Shown here piece by piece: positions 22,533 through 35,100 of a DNA stretch of 64,000 nt. The translations under genes and the position numbers were made by a program. The stretch's first letter is position 1. Every line of letters begins with the position of its first letter. Source of the stretch: Hyphodiscus hymeniophilus (Eukaryota; Ascomycota; Leotiomycetes; Helotiales; Hyphodiscaceae); NCBI GenBank assembly GCA_016508695.1, contig VNKQ01000004.1:2170001-2234000 (forward strand). The letters run 5' to 3'. The notes below the pieces were generated by a model. That model had not been told where the DNA came from. It was given only the letters and a program-made list of their open reading frames with translations, and searched no databases.

Positions 22533-22996
22533 ATGGCAGAATTCAAGACAGTATACACCAAGGATGCCGCATATCGTAAGCGTTATATTCCCTACGCCGC
22601 TCCAAAGATCTCCCACTCTTCTCCCCCAAAGCCCAACTAATATTCCTCCCAGCCGCCGGGCCCTATTCCCAAGCCATCGCCACTCCATCCACGATCTACT
22701 GCTCGGGCCAGATCCCGTGCGACGCCGCCGGCACGCTCCTCACGCTCGAGACGTCCTCCATAACCAAGATGACCGAGCTCTGCATCAACAACCTGTCTGC
22801 GGTCCTCAAGGCCGCGGGCTCCGATATCAGCCGGGTCGTCAAGGTCAACGTGTTCCTGACCTCCATGGATCACTTCGCCGAGATGAATGCTACGTATGAG
22901 AAGTTCTTCACGCACAAGCCGGCGAGGAGTTGTGTGGCTGTTTATCAGCTGCCGAAGGGTGTCCCGGTTGAGATTGAGTGCATTGCTTTGGCGTGA
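22533..22996 (+). CDS. RidA/YjgF/UK114 enamine-imine deaminase
   Basis: Exons 22533-22575 and 22653-22996 (77-nt intron) give 128 residues, the normal size. RidA proteins hydrolyse reactive 2-aminoacrylate-type enamines and imines; in fungi one paralogue (Mmf1) is mitochondrial and another (Hmf1) cytosolic. After MAEFKTVYTKDAAY the intron joins to PAAGPYSQAIATPSTIYCSG, the YSQA/SGQIP core. The active-site Arg is in ARSCVAVYQLPKGVPVEIE near the C-terminus. There is no N-terminal transit peptide, which suggests a cytosolic form. The intron placement after 14 codons restores the frame exactly. Confidence 0.93.
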
Positions 22997-24796
22997 ATTG
23001 ATGGGGAGGGATGAGCCAGAGAGAGCGGAGGGCTTACAACTATGCACGAGGTGATTGAGACTCTGGCAGTGTGCGAGAAAGAGACAAAAATAAATTCTGG
23101 AGAAAGCGGAAACAAAAATAGAAGGCAATAGAGTGTGAGAGTCGTTCATTGCGGCTCGCAAGGCAGAGTTTCAAGTCATGTCGATTCTATCAGATCATGT
23201 CGACTCTATCATATTCGCTACTCAAAGCCTTCTTCTATATTGCATCGATCTATCACAGCCAGCCAGGAAGCAGAGATAATCCTTTCATTAGAAGGGAGGG
23301 CACCTGTGTTGGCCACTGAATCACTGATAGTATCAGAACCGTCTTACATTATCCCAACATACTTTTATTTGGGCGTATAATCAACTTATCTCTTTCTTAC
23401 CCAAAAGTATCCGGGCTCTCTCATTTCTCCAACTGTGGATAGTGCCCAGCATGGCAACAGCTACACCGAGAAGCAGCAGGGCAGCGTAATGCTTCTGAGA
23501 TCTATCTTTGACTGAGCATCTATCTCAAACTCCAAGCCAGAAGCGTATAGATGGGATCATGTTGGAGAAGTAGTACTCTCCCACTCCCGCAAAAGGGACT
23601 GATCCGATACGGTGAAAAAGACGAATCAGTCCTTGAATATGAAAGTGCAGATTTGGGGTATTAATAAGTATTGCACTGGTAAGGTAATAATCATTAAACC
23701 ACAAGTCGCGCTTGTAGCGGCTTCATTCATTGTGGTAATCTATATTCATTCCTCCAACTCGCAAATATAACTCCAAGTATAAAGCAAAACGCCCAAATGC
23801 AAACCCGTATTTCCAGTCCATTTTTTGAATGTTTCATATTAGACATGAGCAGTTTTATCTGAATTTCTGCTGTTTTTCCATGGTTTTTTTTTTTTTTTCC
23901 TTCGGTGGGGAATTCGGTTGTACCGTACATACCAGAACGAGCCCGACTTCGTGCGGTGTGGCGTTCAAGACGATCTCAGTTTCCTCACCTTGGAGTTGTT
24001 GCACTCGCAGGTACTGGCTTACAAGGGTCGGTGTGTCGAGTTATCCATCATCCGCTCAGTTGTGGAAAGTTCAGATCGATATCAAGTCACCCAGACTTTC
24101 CCGAAGCATACGAGTCCGCCAAATCTGGGACCGGCTCGGCTCGAGCCTACAGCTTCTCCACGTCAAGCGTACCGGAACGTCTTTCTAGTCCATATGAGAA
24201 TCTACTGTAGCTACAAATAAGTCTAAGTCACCCTACCCAGAATATTTCATTTTTTTGGCCTAAGAATTATCAAAATAAGCATCCTACGCCCTTTGAATAT
24301 ACTATCAAAGCGCATGCAGTACCTGCAACACGTACAAGCTCGCTCACATCAAAGTCGCCAAAAGCGAGAGGCAACCCGTAGCCGTCATCGAATCACATTT
24401 CAAACGAACACCCACAATCGCAACGAAGCTAACGCTCACCCTGACCATGAAGGAAGGGGCTTTAATTCTCATCATCGCCGCAGGTGCTTTGGTGGCGATT
24501 ATTGTGCCGGTTTATATATACCTCTGTTATATAAAACCGCAACAGGGTGACGAGGAGTTCGATGAAGAGTTACAGGTTCTAGATCAGTCTCGAGATTCCG
24601 GGACATCGAGCGGGAGTGTATGGCTTGGGCTTTTTTTCTTGTTGTGGTCAACTGTGTAGGAAGGAGCTTGGGTCATCTGTGGTATGGAAGCAACTTCCTC
24701 GTCATATGTCAAGCGATACTACATCAAGAAGCTTCTCTTTTTTTCTTTCTTCGTCCGATCAAAATCCGGTATCACTATACACAATATCAATACAAC
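22997..24796. other. Intergenic region with two uncertain frames
   Basis: At 23905-24220 three plus frames overlap; one could be an exon but I find no partner. At 24447-24659 a 70-codon plus frame begins with MKEGALILIIAAGALVAIIV, a single strong membrane segment followed by an acidic tail. It could be a short membrane protein or the first exon of the gene at 24797; a GTATGG donor lies at 24618. A T-run occurs at 23887-23900. Confidence 0.35.
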
Positions 24797-25205
24797 ATGT
24801 CATTCGTTAACTCGGAATCGTTCTTGGCTCCGTAAGTACTCAAATCCCGTTAAATATTCAAGAAGACTAACGTATAAAGTAGTGAACACCCCTTTCACGA
24901 TCGTCACCATAGCCCCAACTTTGATGGCGTAAACGACAACAGTCCTATCTCATCTTTCGTCCCTCTGGAGCTGGAGGCAGGCCCTGGATACCGAGTTCCC
25001 CTCTCAAAGTACTGTCCTTCACACGAGATATCAACGCAGCAGATACTAACGCCTATAGATTTCGAGCGGTCGTTACTCGACAACGACATCAACATCAACA
25101 TCGACATCGACATCGACATCGACATCGACATCGACATCGACATCGACATCGACATCGACATAACCGTCGACATGACCGTCGACAGATACGATATGGCAAC
25201 AATAT
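24797..25205 (+). CDS. Uncertain small gene with an Asp-Ile repeat
   Basis: ATG 24797 opens MSFVNSESFLAP, which ends at a GTAAGT donor (24832). A TAG acceptor near 24881 joins to EHPFHDRHHSPNFDGVNDN and a well-formed hydrophilic exon that stays open through a GACATC tract, coding about a dozen Asp-Ile pairs, to a TAG near 25205. A second intron candidate (25018-25067, with ATACTAACGCC and TATAG) would instead shift into a His-Arg repeat frame. A third frame downstream (LLGQWFRGRSQVNG..., about 25222-25340) and a later hydrophobic segment (AVMIVGGLFAAIKIIIAG, about 25438) look coding too. The real exon structure is unresolved. The family is unknown. Confidence 0.3.
25084..25160. repeat. GACATC/AACATC hexanucleotide microsatellite
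   Basis: About a dozen copies of a 6-bp unit, first AACATC then GACATC, ending in diverged copies with GTCGACATG. Because the unit is 6 bp, copy-number change keeps any reading frame. Confidence 0.9.
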
Positions 25206-25528
25206 AGAGAGAAAGCTGGGAACTTACTTGGCCAGTGGTTCCGAGGCAGGAGTCAAGTCAACGGTACTTTCGTCGATGCGGCCGGGCAAGGAGGGGCGGA
25301 ACTCGAGATTCGGGGCCTGCCGGACAGCGAAAGTGTGGGAGGTATGATATAAGCCCGCGATCATAGTTCTGAGGAGTCCTAACTTAGTATCAGATGGAAG
25401 ACTTTCAAGGAGGGCGTCGATTTTGTGGCTAAAGCGGTGATGATTGTGGGTGGACTGTTCGCAGCGATTAAGATAATCATTGCAGGGTTTCGTTCAGAGA
25501 ATATAAATTCTTCAGCGCACACAAGCCT

Positions 25529-27384
25529 CTAATCCCTTGGGTATTTCCTCCCATCGACGCCACGCACCGGACTCGCGGCCCTCCCATCTCGATGCTTATC
25601 CCTGAAGCCCCTGCCCAAGACCTCTCGTTCGCGCTCGCGATCGTACTCGCGATCCCTACGTCTCCTTAGGACATCGTCATGACTCGAGTACCTCCTCTCC
25701 TTGAGGATCGGCCTCGCTGCCTCCTCGTCCCTCCCCCTCCGGTTCCTCCGCCTACTGCTCGAGCTGCCGCTGTCGCGATCTTTGTCCTTGTCGTGAGCTT
25801 CACGATCGCTCTCGTGACGGCTGGATTTACGACTGCGTTTTGGGGACGTGGGATCTTCTTCCGATGATCGACTTCCCCTTCCGAACGCTTCATCTACGTG
25901 CACGCCACTTAGATCTTTCCAGGTGACCGTCGGTCCTTTCGAGTTGTTCCGGCGTTCTCGCACGCTGTTTGCTCTGTTGCCCAACAAGAAGGGCGCGCTC
26001 AATTTCCCCGTTAAATCGATGGGGACGGCAAATTTGTGTCGTTTATCCTCTTCTTCGGATAGAGCTTTTGCTGCTCGATCTCGACTTATCCTCCTCCTAG
26101 GTCCGACATTCGGTTCTGCAGATGTGTCTGTTGCGGCTGTCGGAGGAGGTGGAGGTGGAGGAAAACGTATGATAGGCGGATCGTCCCTCAGACTCGTGTG
26201 AGAATGAGTATGTCGACGTGCTGCTCCTGCAGCAACGCCGGCTGCTAGACCAGCCGCTACACCAGGTACGTAGTTGACATTCTTGGGACTAGTAGGATCG
26301 TCTGCATTTTCTCCTTCGGAGGACGATGAGGCATCGGAAGATCTGCTTCCTTGGCGTGCGTGCCGTGGATGGCTATGTCGTCTTATGTTCTGAGGCCGTA
26401 CAGCTGCTGGTGAGGGATCACCTCGAGGGAATTGTGGTATAGGAGATGATACATTTTCTGGGACACTGCGTCTTCGGCCGCGGGAATAGGGTGATGGTGG
26501 AGCTTCGGGAGCTAAGAATTGTCTCGCCTGGTGGGAAGGCGAGCGCGAGAGTTTAGGACGAACAGGAAATCCTCCTGATACTGAGACGTGCTGGTATGAT
26601 ATTGGACGGCTCCGAGACTTCGGCTCGAAGTAGTCCGCTCTTACTCCTGGCCTCACATATGCCATACCAGTCCGCACTCTCGGCCGCGGAGGTAGGTCCG
26701 GACGAGGTCCCTCGTCTTCTGCGTTGGGTGTTGCACGCTGTCGCAGCTTCTCTGCGCAGGAGTTGTGCCATCTCTCTATCTCCTGATCTGCGACGAGCGG
26801 GAAGGCCTCGGTAGGTAGATCGACTGGGAATGGTTCCCCCGTATCGGGATTCTTGATCGCGAAGTTGCGGACGGCAGTCTGGATGAAGGGGACATGTTCT
26901 TCTGGGCCCAGAAGTATCTCTATACTTTGCCAGCGCACGAAACCACGGATTGTGAGGCTTGGGATGGAGGGAGGCTTAAAGTCGTCGGAAGTCGGGAGAA
27001 GCGTATGTTGGCAGCCTATGGATGCATAGATCCAGGAGATACTGGGTGAGGGGACATCGACAAACAACGCTGTCGCACGGCATAGAGTCAGCCTTGCCAA
27101 TAGATGTGGAATGGGGAAGAGGCGCACAATCATAATTGCCTCCCACAGCCTTGTAGAAGCTGGCCAGCTTAGCAGGGGTGAGACATTTCTCTTCTGTATT
27201 GCCTATGGACTCTATCTGCGAACTCATCAGTAAATCTCCCTGTTGGTATCCAGCCATGTGAAGCTTGATTCTCCCAACGTACGATGTAGTTCGCGATCCC
27301 GCGCAACAGGGAATCCAGCACTTTTGTCGGCTTCTTGTCACTCTTGAAGAGGTAACCATAGTATTCTTGTCCGGTTTGCGCCAT
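25529..27384 (-). CDS. DUF7514-domain protein with Arg/Ser-rich tail
   Basis: Exons 27384-27283, 27215-27128 and 27069-25529 give 576 residues. The N-terminal domain (about 1-165) is a fungal family of unknown function: YYGYLFKSDKKPTKVLDSLL, IGNTEEKCLTPAKLASFYKA, GGNYD joined by intron 2 to SLFVDVPSPSISWIYASIGC, then IRGFVRWQSIEILLGPEEHV and NPDTGEPFPVDLP ending at ERWHNSCAEKLR. The rest is disordered: proline-rich (RPDLPPRPR, FPPPPPPP), Ser/Arg blocks and a strongly basic, RS-like C-terminus (SSRRRNRRGRDEE, RRRRDREYDRERERE), suggesting a nuclear or RNA-linked protein by composition only. The C-terminal end faces the uncertain gene on the other strand. The exon joins are supported by domain continuity at both introns. 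Confidence 0.88.
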
Positions 27385-28119
27385 TGTTCAACCGCTTTGA
27401 GGGAATGAAAGCGCGGGACAATGCATATTTGACCTATGGCTGCAGGTCTGCTTGTCGTGTAGCTCGACTTGGTACGTCGTCACTGTCTCGCATAGATAGT
27501 CGCACAGAGGGCAAGATCGTTGGCATAGGTTGGACGCAAGATGCTTTTATATGTCGATTCAGATCACACGTACTTTGCTTGTTTCGCAAGGTCCCTCCAA
27601 GTGATTTGTTGTTTTTGGTCGGGTATGACCGGGCGCGAAGGAGAAGAGCGATATGACTGGCGGTGAGTGACCTCAGCCATAGCTAAGGTAGTTATGGATA
27701 TGCGATTCAAGACTCGTGACTAGGCACGAGATGTAGGAGTCATGCTCTTTGGTGAAGTATTTCAAAATCACCAAGAGAAAGAATGAGGGAGCCTAGACAT
27801 CTATCAGTCACTGGAAATTAAGAGCGGGAAGACCCACGCCGGGTCGTGATGGATAGTGGGTCGTTCTAGGCTTCTGTGGACCAGAAGGAGCTCACACGTT
27901 GCGGGAAGTTTCTTGATATTGAGAATTATTGATTAACATTCTATGTATAGGGTATCAGTTTGTTCCCCTTCATCATTCATCGTTGTATGTAAGAGTACTT
28001 GCTGCCATGTGCAACCAAGACCCAGCCCGACATCCAATTATCCCGAACGCCATGCAAGAAAGACAACGCTATTTTGGGGTATGGGAAAACAAAGTCAACA
28101 ATTAACACCTTACGAAATA
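27385..28119. other. Intergenic region, nothing recognised
   Basis: Promoter of the DUF7514 gene plus the 3' flank of the arrestin gene, both on the minus strand. The plus frame 27384-27656 is open for 90 codons but has no family resemblance. Confidence 0.35.
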
Positions 28120-29706
28120 TCAACACCGCACTGGCTGACTTATCGCACTCGGTTGCGCAATGAAATCTTCGTAGCTGGGCGGATGCTCTGGGGCAGAACC
28201 AGATGCCGCAGGCGTTGGTGAAGGAACCAGGACGCTATTGCCAACATGCTCCTCGTTGGGAACTTCGATAACTCTCGGTTGCATGAAAGCATTCGCATCA
28301 GCAAGCTCAGCAGCAGCTTCAGCCGCTGTGAGCTGAGCGAGGCCTGTCAGATTGCCGTTAGATGCAATTTGTACTGGAAGGTGCAAGTTGACCAAAGTTG
28401 CTGGAACACCAGTTCCGGGGGTGTGAACCGACAAAGAAAGATCAATCGCGTATACTCGGGATACGATACAAGAATGGAATGAAGGGATCCATGTCTTGTT
28501 GGTAGGGAGTGTGATTGGGACAATGACGTTTGCGGTATAGAATGGGTGGCCTGGCTTTTGCTCTGGAGCGAGAGCACTGTCTGAGAAGTCCGAAGAGCTG
28601 GTTGATGAATCCGATCCTCTTCGTTCCGCCATTTGTCTTGGCTCATGTCGCTTCCATGCTACTGATTCAACGCATCTGGAGGAGAGAGAGATCGATGTGT
28701 CGTAACATCCTCGGGTGGTCTCATATTGAGATACCATGTTGAAGTGAGAGGGTAGATTATGAGCAGGCCTTGCTGAGTAAAAGGTGGTAGACTTAATCTT
28801 CGTATTCAAGCCACCCAGTCGTGGAGGTTGGAGAGTTGCGTCATGAGGATCGAATCGAAGTTTGACCGTTGCCATCGTTGTTGGCGATGTGGTGTTCTTC
28901 GCAGATGGTGCTGGGAGAACGAGAGCGCTGGGCTGGGCGGCCGAAACGGTGATGTGACCAAGCCTTCCGGAGAACATCCCCTTCTTCAATGATTTGGTCT
29001 TTGAAACGACGTAGTCCTCGAATCCTTCCCCGAGGCTCAAGGGAGGAGCTTCTGGTATCGCTGGGATAACATGGAGCTTCCTCGATCCCTCAACCAGAAC
29101 AATGTCTTGTCCATCTCTTTCTCTGTGTTGCAGAACCTTCACTGTCACAGCATATGTGATCTTGACCATGTCTGGTGTCAAGTCATCCTGGCCCGCCACT
29201 TCTCTGTCTCCCACGCTGGGTGGAACAGAGACATGCGCATGGTGAACGTGGGAAGAAGAGCAGCTGTGTGAGCACGCTCGAGGAAGTAGGTGTTCGGGGA
29301 TCGCGAAGTTGAAATCGAACTTGTAAGTTTCTCCGGCTTCTGCAATGCGAGGCTGTGGATAGTCCGAGTCTCGGACTGGCATGACCAATTTCAGAAACTT
29401 GTGAACCGCAGTCGTCCTAGATCGAGTGGCAGATGGCGATAAGTTCTCGACATAGGTCTTGGTGGATCCCTCGAACGTGATTGCGACCTCGTCAAATCGC
29501 GTATCGTGAGGTGCAGCTATTTCGACTCTCCCTTTGATGGCGTCGAATGTTGAGTAACTCTTGCCTTCATAATGATTGTCCAACACGATGTCCATTTCTG
29601 GACGAGAAGCATGAGACATCCTCCTGACACCGCTCCTTGCGATTCCAGCGATTGACTCGGTGGTGCCGTGGAGCGAACCAGCGTAGTGCAGTGTGACTGA
29701 AGACAT
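28120..29706 (-). CDS. Alpha-arrestin-like protein with a C-terminal PPxY-type motif
   Basis: Intronless, 528 residues from MSSVTLHYAG (in-frame upstream codons to 29931 look like 5' leader). The N-terminal arrestin fold is recognisable: MDIVLDNHYEGKSYSTFDAI, GRVEIAAPHDTRFDEVAITF, YKFDFNFAIPEHLLP (the P[F/L]xF-type strand) and VKITYAVTVKVLQHRE. The C-terminal half has NLHLPVQIAS-type strands and ends in EHPPSYEDFIAQP, a PPSY motif of the kind bound by WW domains of Rsp5/HulA-type ubiquitin ligases. In fungi such adaptors direct ubiquitination and endocytosis of transporters; the client is unknown. A hexose transporter lies 23 kb away, but no functional link is implied. Confidence 0.82.
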   Translation of the reverse strand: MSSVTLHYAGSLHGTTESIAGIARSGVRRMSHASRPEMDIVLDNHYEGKSYSTFDAIKGRVEIAAPHDTRFDEVAITFEGSTKTYVENLSPSATRSRTTAVHKFLKLVMPVRDSDYPQPRIAEAGETYKFDFNFAIPEHLLPRACSHSCSSSHVHHAHVSVPPSVGDREVAGQDDLTPDMVKITYAVTVKVLQHRERDGQDIVLVEGSRKLHVIPAIPEAPPLSLGEGFEDYVVSKTKSLKKGMFSGRLGHITVSAAQPSALVLPAPSAKNTTSPTTMATVKLRFDPHDATLQPPRLGGLNTKIKSTTFYSARPAHNLPSHFNMVSQYETTRGCYDTSISLSSRCVESVAWKRHEPRQMAERRGSDSSTSSSDFSDSALAPEQKPGHPFYTANVIVPITLPTNKTWIPSFHSCIVSRVYAIDLSLSVHTPGTGVPATLVNLHLPVQIASNGNLTGLAQLTAAEAAAELADANAFMQPRVIEVPNEEHVGNSVLVPSPTPAASGSAPEHPPSYEDFIAQPSAISQPVRC

Positions 29707-32185
29707 TGTAGTTGAAGCTGTTACAGAAAACCGGCAGAAGTAGCAGATATAGAGCAGGGTCCCAGAAAAGAAGGTCCTTCTCACACGACCCTTTTTGACG
29801 ACTGGGGGGTTGGGTCTCGAGTGGGTGGTGTATCGATAAGGTGCAGTAAGCAGGGTGATTGGTTGATTCGATGCGGGGAAGATTTGGAAGATTTGGAAGA
29901 CACTCAAGATGGTGGAGGTCGAGGATGTCAAGAGGGCGGTGGCTGGCGTAGATAGCTGGAATCAGCAAGCACTTTGACGGGTGGGTGGTCAAAGGATTGG
30001 TGCTGTTCGGGACTGCTCTGCTTTGTTTTGTTTTCTCTTTCTGACGCATGGGAATCAGAGCGGAATGGCAATTTATATGTATATCCATCGATGTTTGGCG
30101 GCACGGCATGTTTTTGGCAAGGCGTAAGGAATACCCATAACAATACCATACCATGCCGTACCGGTACTGACTCACTCGTACCATCCAACAGCTTTCTCAT
30201 GGTCCTCACCACATCCCGGTCATGGTGCGGCCAAGAAATGAATGAATAATGATATTAATGATGCGTGGAGAAGAGCGCCAACAGGGATTCTCAAGCCACG
30301 CTCGCACGGCTGCAACAACAACATCCAAGCTTTTGGACGCCCTTTGGATCCAACGACGCTGACCTCGGCGTTATTGACGAATCACCATTGGCTCTGAGGG
30401 GGATTTCTTCAGAGTCACCGACCTCATCTGGATGCGCACGTCGTCCGGCTTTGGTCATCCATCAATTTGATCTTCGCCCTCCTGAGGAATAGCCTACACA
30501 GGGGTAGCACAATGCAACAAACACAATTAAGCAATGCACCTACCAAGTCTTTGTCCTTCTTGTCTGTCTGTGCCTTTGTCGATCCAAAGCCGACAGACTT
30601 CATTCTTTTTCTCGTCTGCATAACGAATGCTTCTGCCCGTTACCTGGCCATCACAGATCACAACCTCCCTGCAAGGCTATGCTCCCCACCCAAGTCTGGC
30701 AGCAGCATCAATGAACAAAAGGTGCAATCTGCACCATCACGGAGTTGTCAAGTCCGTAATCATGCTGCCCTCCAATCCGTGTCGCAATCCGAATTCCGAC
30801 CCCTTCATACCCGGATTCGCCCCATAAAAACCGACATTTGAATATCCAACGATTCCACGCTCGTGTCATGGATGAGGGGCCGCTAGAAATCTCTATTGGC
30901 ACCACCGGCAACTTTCTACTTACACGGTCGAGATGTGTCAGAGCCTCCACCAGCCTCGTGAAGTCCTTCTCATAGGGGAAGTGTGCTCACTCCCGACGGC
31001 AGCACCAGCATGGAAAAACTTGAAAACCTGTGAAAATCTCGATATTTTCTTGAGTAATTGCATGATGCGCAGCTGAGAACGCCCGTCCAGACTCGTAAGC
31101 CCGTGGCAGAGGCATTGGACGATGGTAATGCCGAGCAGAGTAGAGTATCCATGCAGACATTGCAGACCAGTGGTGGTTTCACTTGAGAACAAGGCGGCTC
31201 AACTCTCAATGAATCTTACTCCGTACTCTACATACAGAGAGATTTCAGAAGCCTTGCGCTAGGCCAGTCGTCGCAATGCATGGGCCTGGTTCTGGTTCTG
31301 GCTTGGGGCCTTGGGCTCGGGCTGGGTGACTCAGGCCGCTCTTTAGTTCGTTCCAGTCAGTGTGGAAGTGATATGTAATCAGGAGGACCACCACGCGCCC
31401 TTCTACAGTAGTCTTGACTTATTAGTAATTACCTCAGTAGACCTAAACATCCAGAACTGCGGCTTTCTTCCTTCACCCAAACCTTACAAGTCATAATCCA
31501 ACAAACCACCTCCAAGCAACTTGAGCAAGTTTCATCCATGCCCGCCTGGTGCGCCGCTAAACCCCCTCTGCAGCCGGTATCGGGCGAAGCGATGTAGGTA
31601 CGGAGTACAGTGATCCATCCGTAAGTGTGGTCGAGGGGTGAGATTTTGCAAAGCAGGTGCTCGTTAGGTAAGATGTCAGAAGTAAGAAGTAAGAAGCAAG
31701 AAGTGAGAAGTGAGAGGTCGAGGCCTTCCCACTCAGCCCTAAGGTAAGCATTGGAAACGAGAAGCGAACCTGTGGACTTGGGACTTGGGACTTGGGACAT
31801 CTGGAAGTTGGGTATGCTCATGCCATCTGACTTTGCTTTTCTTGGTCTTGAGCGCGTCTCCGACTCTCCTGCGTTTTAGAGCCTACTCGTGTTTGGTGAC
31901 TTTGGTATTGCCGGCATCCTGGTGATCTCATCTCACTAGTGCACGACTTGTTTAGCAGCTGGATTCGACGGGGTAATCACAAGCGGAGGGTGGGGACGGA
32001 TTAAGGAAAGAGTCGACTTCAGAGTTGGGAATTTTACCAAAGACAAAGAAGCTGTTATAATGCCAACTCGAAGGGAGGGGGCATATCAAAAACTATTCAG
32101 GGCCTTCTCAATAATTATACCAAGTCAACTGCGTACAGTGCGCAAATCAAGATATACAAGGCCAATGGTGGATCCATTCAGCCAA
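29707..32185. other. Long intergenic region with AAGTGAG-type repeats
   Basis: Upstream of the arrestin gene and downstream of SCM3. It holds a purine-rich imperfect repeat (AGAAGTAAGAAGC-like units, about 31676-31720) and a GGGACTTGGGACTT run near 31775-31797. Frames at 30265-30841 (plus) and 31429-31821 (minus) are short and show no family resemblance. Confidence 0.4.
31676..31797. repeat. Short degenerate tandem repeats
   Basis: Two adjacent low-copy tandems: AAGTAAG/AAGTGAG units at about 31676-31720 and three GGGACTT units at about 31775-31797. Confidence 0.6.
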
Positions 32186-35100
32186 TTATTCAACCATCTC
32201 AGCATCACATCTAAAGCAAAACGCTCTCCCACACACAAACCCGTCCTGACCACACCTTCTCAATGTGCCCCCAGGAGTGACAACACTGTCACCCTCTTCC
32301 TCCAGCTTCACGGTTCTGTTGACCCAAGACTTGTGGGGAGTAAGCACCACTGCCAAGCCGCTGTTCTCCAAGACAGGTTCTCGATGCCTTTGGCACGATC
32401 TGGGAGATGACCCCAGCTCTGACGTTGACGGAATCTCTGCCCTCGATCCGCTACCTTTGGGGTCGTTGGTCGGATCACGTTGTATAAGATCTAGTAGAGG
32501 TGTGCCCTTTCTGGCTGGAAGGTGCTGATACTTTCGTGGCGTTCGATAGACACCAGCGCTGAGTCTCTTCCTCGACTTCGGCTGAATGATGTTACGCGTG
32601 CTCCCGGGACCCGCCTCTATAACACCTATCTTCGTCGTATGGTCACCTTCGGGAATTGAGCCACGCTTCCGTGGAGTCGACGTGAGGTTGTCTTCAGCTA
32701 ATTCATCGACATCATCGTCCTTTTCTATTGATATGAAAAGCCTCTTCTTTGATGACCGATCAAGTGGAGTGTGATTCTCGATCTCTTCCTGTTTGACCTG
32801 AGCAGATAAGTCAAAATTGGGTAGTTTGTCCGACCTTGGTCGAGCAGATAGCAAGATGAAGCCGTTTTCACCTAAACTGAGCTCATCGAACTCATCTGAG
32901 GCGAGTACGTTGTGGCTTACGGACTTCCGTGACTTAGGTTTCGTTAACGGAGTGATAAAGGACTGATTTGGCGCCGAAGAATGGTTGTTTGCTAATGTGG
33001 CAGAAGGCTTGTGAGGAGCTGATATTTGCGCTGCTTCGACTTTAGGAGGAGCAAAAAAAGATTGCGGAACCGCAGCCGGCCTTCGTGGTGGTGATGATTG
33101 AGGCTGTGCTTTCCTGACAACAGAGCGAATTCCTTCGTCGTCGTCCGAGAACTCGTAAGATCTATCGACGATTTGCTCTACATGCCAAGAAGCCTTTCGA
33201 GTCTTTGCATTTCTGGACGAATCACTACTGTCGGGCCCTGAAAGGGAGGCTCCGAATTGCATGTCTCCTCGAGAGCTTTCTGGGGTGGGGAGCGTTGTTG
33301 GCATGAATAGTTCTGATGTAGGTAAAAGAACTTTTGTGGCAGTAGATGTCTCTTGTATTCTCTGGCTGCTCACTCTGGCGGAGGGACTGCTCGTTGTCTG
33401 CTCGTTGGGGTGATTGCAGGACAAATCTAGGCTCGCACCTAAAAGTGGTTCTCGTAATGCCGTGGTAGGAGCAGGAATAGGACGAGCAGCGGGCACATCC
33501 CTATAATCGTCTGGGGTTCTGATTCCAATAAGAGTGCTTGAAGTACCATTCCAGGAGCTCTCATTCTCTAGGAAAGGATTCCCATCCAGTATTTGAAGGT
33601 CCGAAGCAGAAGATGCTTCTCGATGGTTGACGATTGATAGACCGCGAATACTTCCTGGCGATGGGTGGACATGCATTGACGACGGACTCACCGATGCAGC
33701 TTTGACTCCAGCTCGTGGTGTTCCATCAGGGTCCTGATCAAAGCGCAGCTGTGGTTTTCGCGTAGATGAGACGCCGTGACTACTGTATGGTCTTTGTGGG
33801 ATCATAAAGTCCGAGTCTCTGGGCTGTTTGCCAGAAGGGGCTCTGTGGTCAGCTTCTATCGTTTCGCGAGGCTGGTCGAGAAGGTGGTTCTGATGGAGCA
33901 GTGCAGAGTCCACACGCCCTCGAAGCCGATGCAATGCAGCAGCATATGGATGTGCATCTCTGACATGTTCCACAAGATGCCTCTGCATGAAGTAGCCTCG
34001 AGCTCCTTTGCGTTCACAATTGACTTCTCCGCACGGGAACGGTGTGATATGATGTTCATATAGTAAGTGTGAACACATTGGAGACAGCTCCTCGTCGAGT
34101 CCTCGTTCGACTCTGTACAGAGTGGTAGGATACAATTTGCAGTCGGCGTGTGGACAGGGGGCTTTCTCTGGCAGTTGCTCTTCGGTACCGTATGCGGAGT
34201 CATTTAAGATAGGGTCGTCTTCTGCACCACTCAACGACTCGGTTTGGCGTTCAGGCCTCGTTTGATAACTGGGATTTTGATCCACAGGTCGTCTTCGGGC
34301 CAACTTATCCAGAGAATGGCGTTTGGCAAACATCGAAGATACCGGAACTCCGTGTGTCGTTAGATTACCTGTCCTGCGAACATCGTCCAATAGTCCGGCA
34401 TTACCTATAGGGTCGACAGATGCAATTGTGGCAATAGCATCAGACCAGGTAACAATACCATCTCGTTGAGCTGGCTTTCGAGCTCTAGCCGGACGCTGAG
34501 CATGGTTGAGTTGGGCAGGAAGCGGTACAGGCCTCGGAATGGACATTCCGTAACTCAAGCATTGATCATGTAATTGAGCCGTGCTGGACGAAGCCTCCGA
34601 AGTAGACAAGTCTGATTCCTCGTGAGGGTTTGGCCGAAGATACGTAAACTTGGTGTTGTAACGCTGCTTCCAAGACTTGTGGTCTCGGCGGGGATTCTGT
34701 ACGCAGATTTTAGGTTATTTTGTATTTAACAGAAATGTAGAGTCTCACCATCGCCTCTAAAAGCTTCCACGTTGACATTTTCCCGAGATCCAGTCCTTGC
34801 CTCCTAGCATCGGCAACAAAATCCAGCAATAACTGGTCCTCATGTGGTTGAAATCTCTGGCGAGAAGCACTTCGGCGGGAGGTCTTCCATGCTGTCGTTG
34901 CCCAGATAGATGGAGCATCTTTAGGTGATGCGGAGCGCTCAATTTCAAGTTCTGGTCGGATGACCATAGACTTGATTATTGGTCTTCTTCCAGGCGTCGG
35001 AGGAGAATTAGGTTCGAGATCAGGTATGCGCCAAGCTGGCTCGATATTAGGTGCACGACGAAATGACCCTATATCAGGTACTTGCCAAGCTGCTTCAATG

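Noticed and set aside
7154..24000. A possible secondary-metabolite or defence gene cluster around the NADAR gene
   Set aside because: Neighbours (Maf, bHLH, isochorismatase, RNase III-like, RidA) have no shared pathway signature, and no synthase, transposase, NLR or CRISPR-like array is present.
24904..25173. Minus frame with Met-Ser repeats
   Set aside because: It is simply the reverse reading of the GACATC microsatellite.
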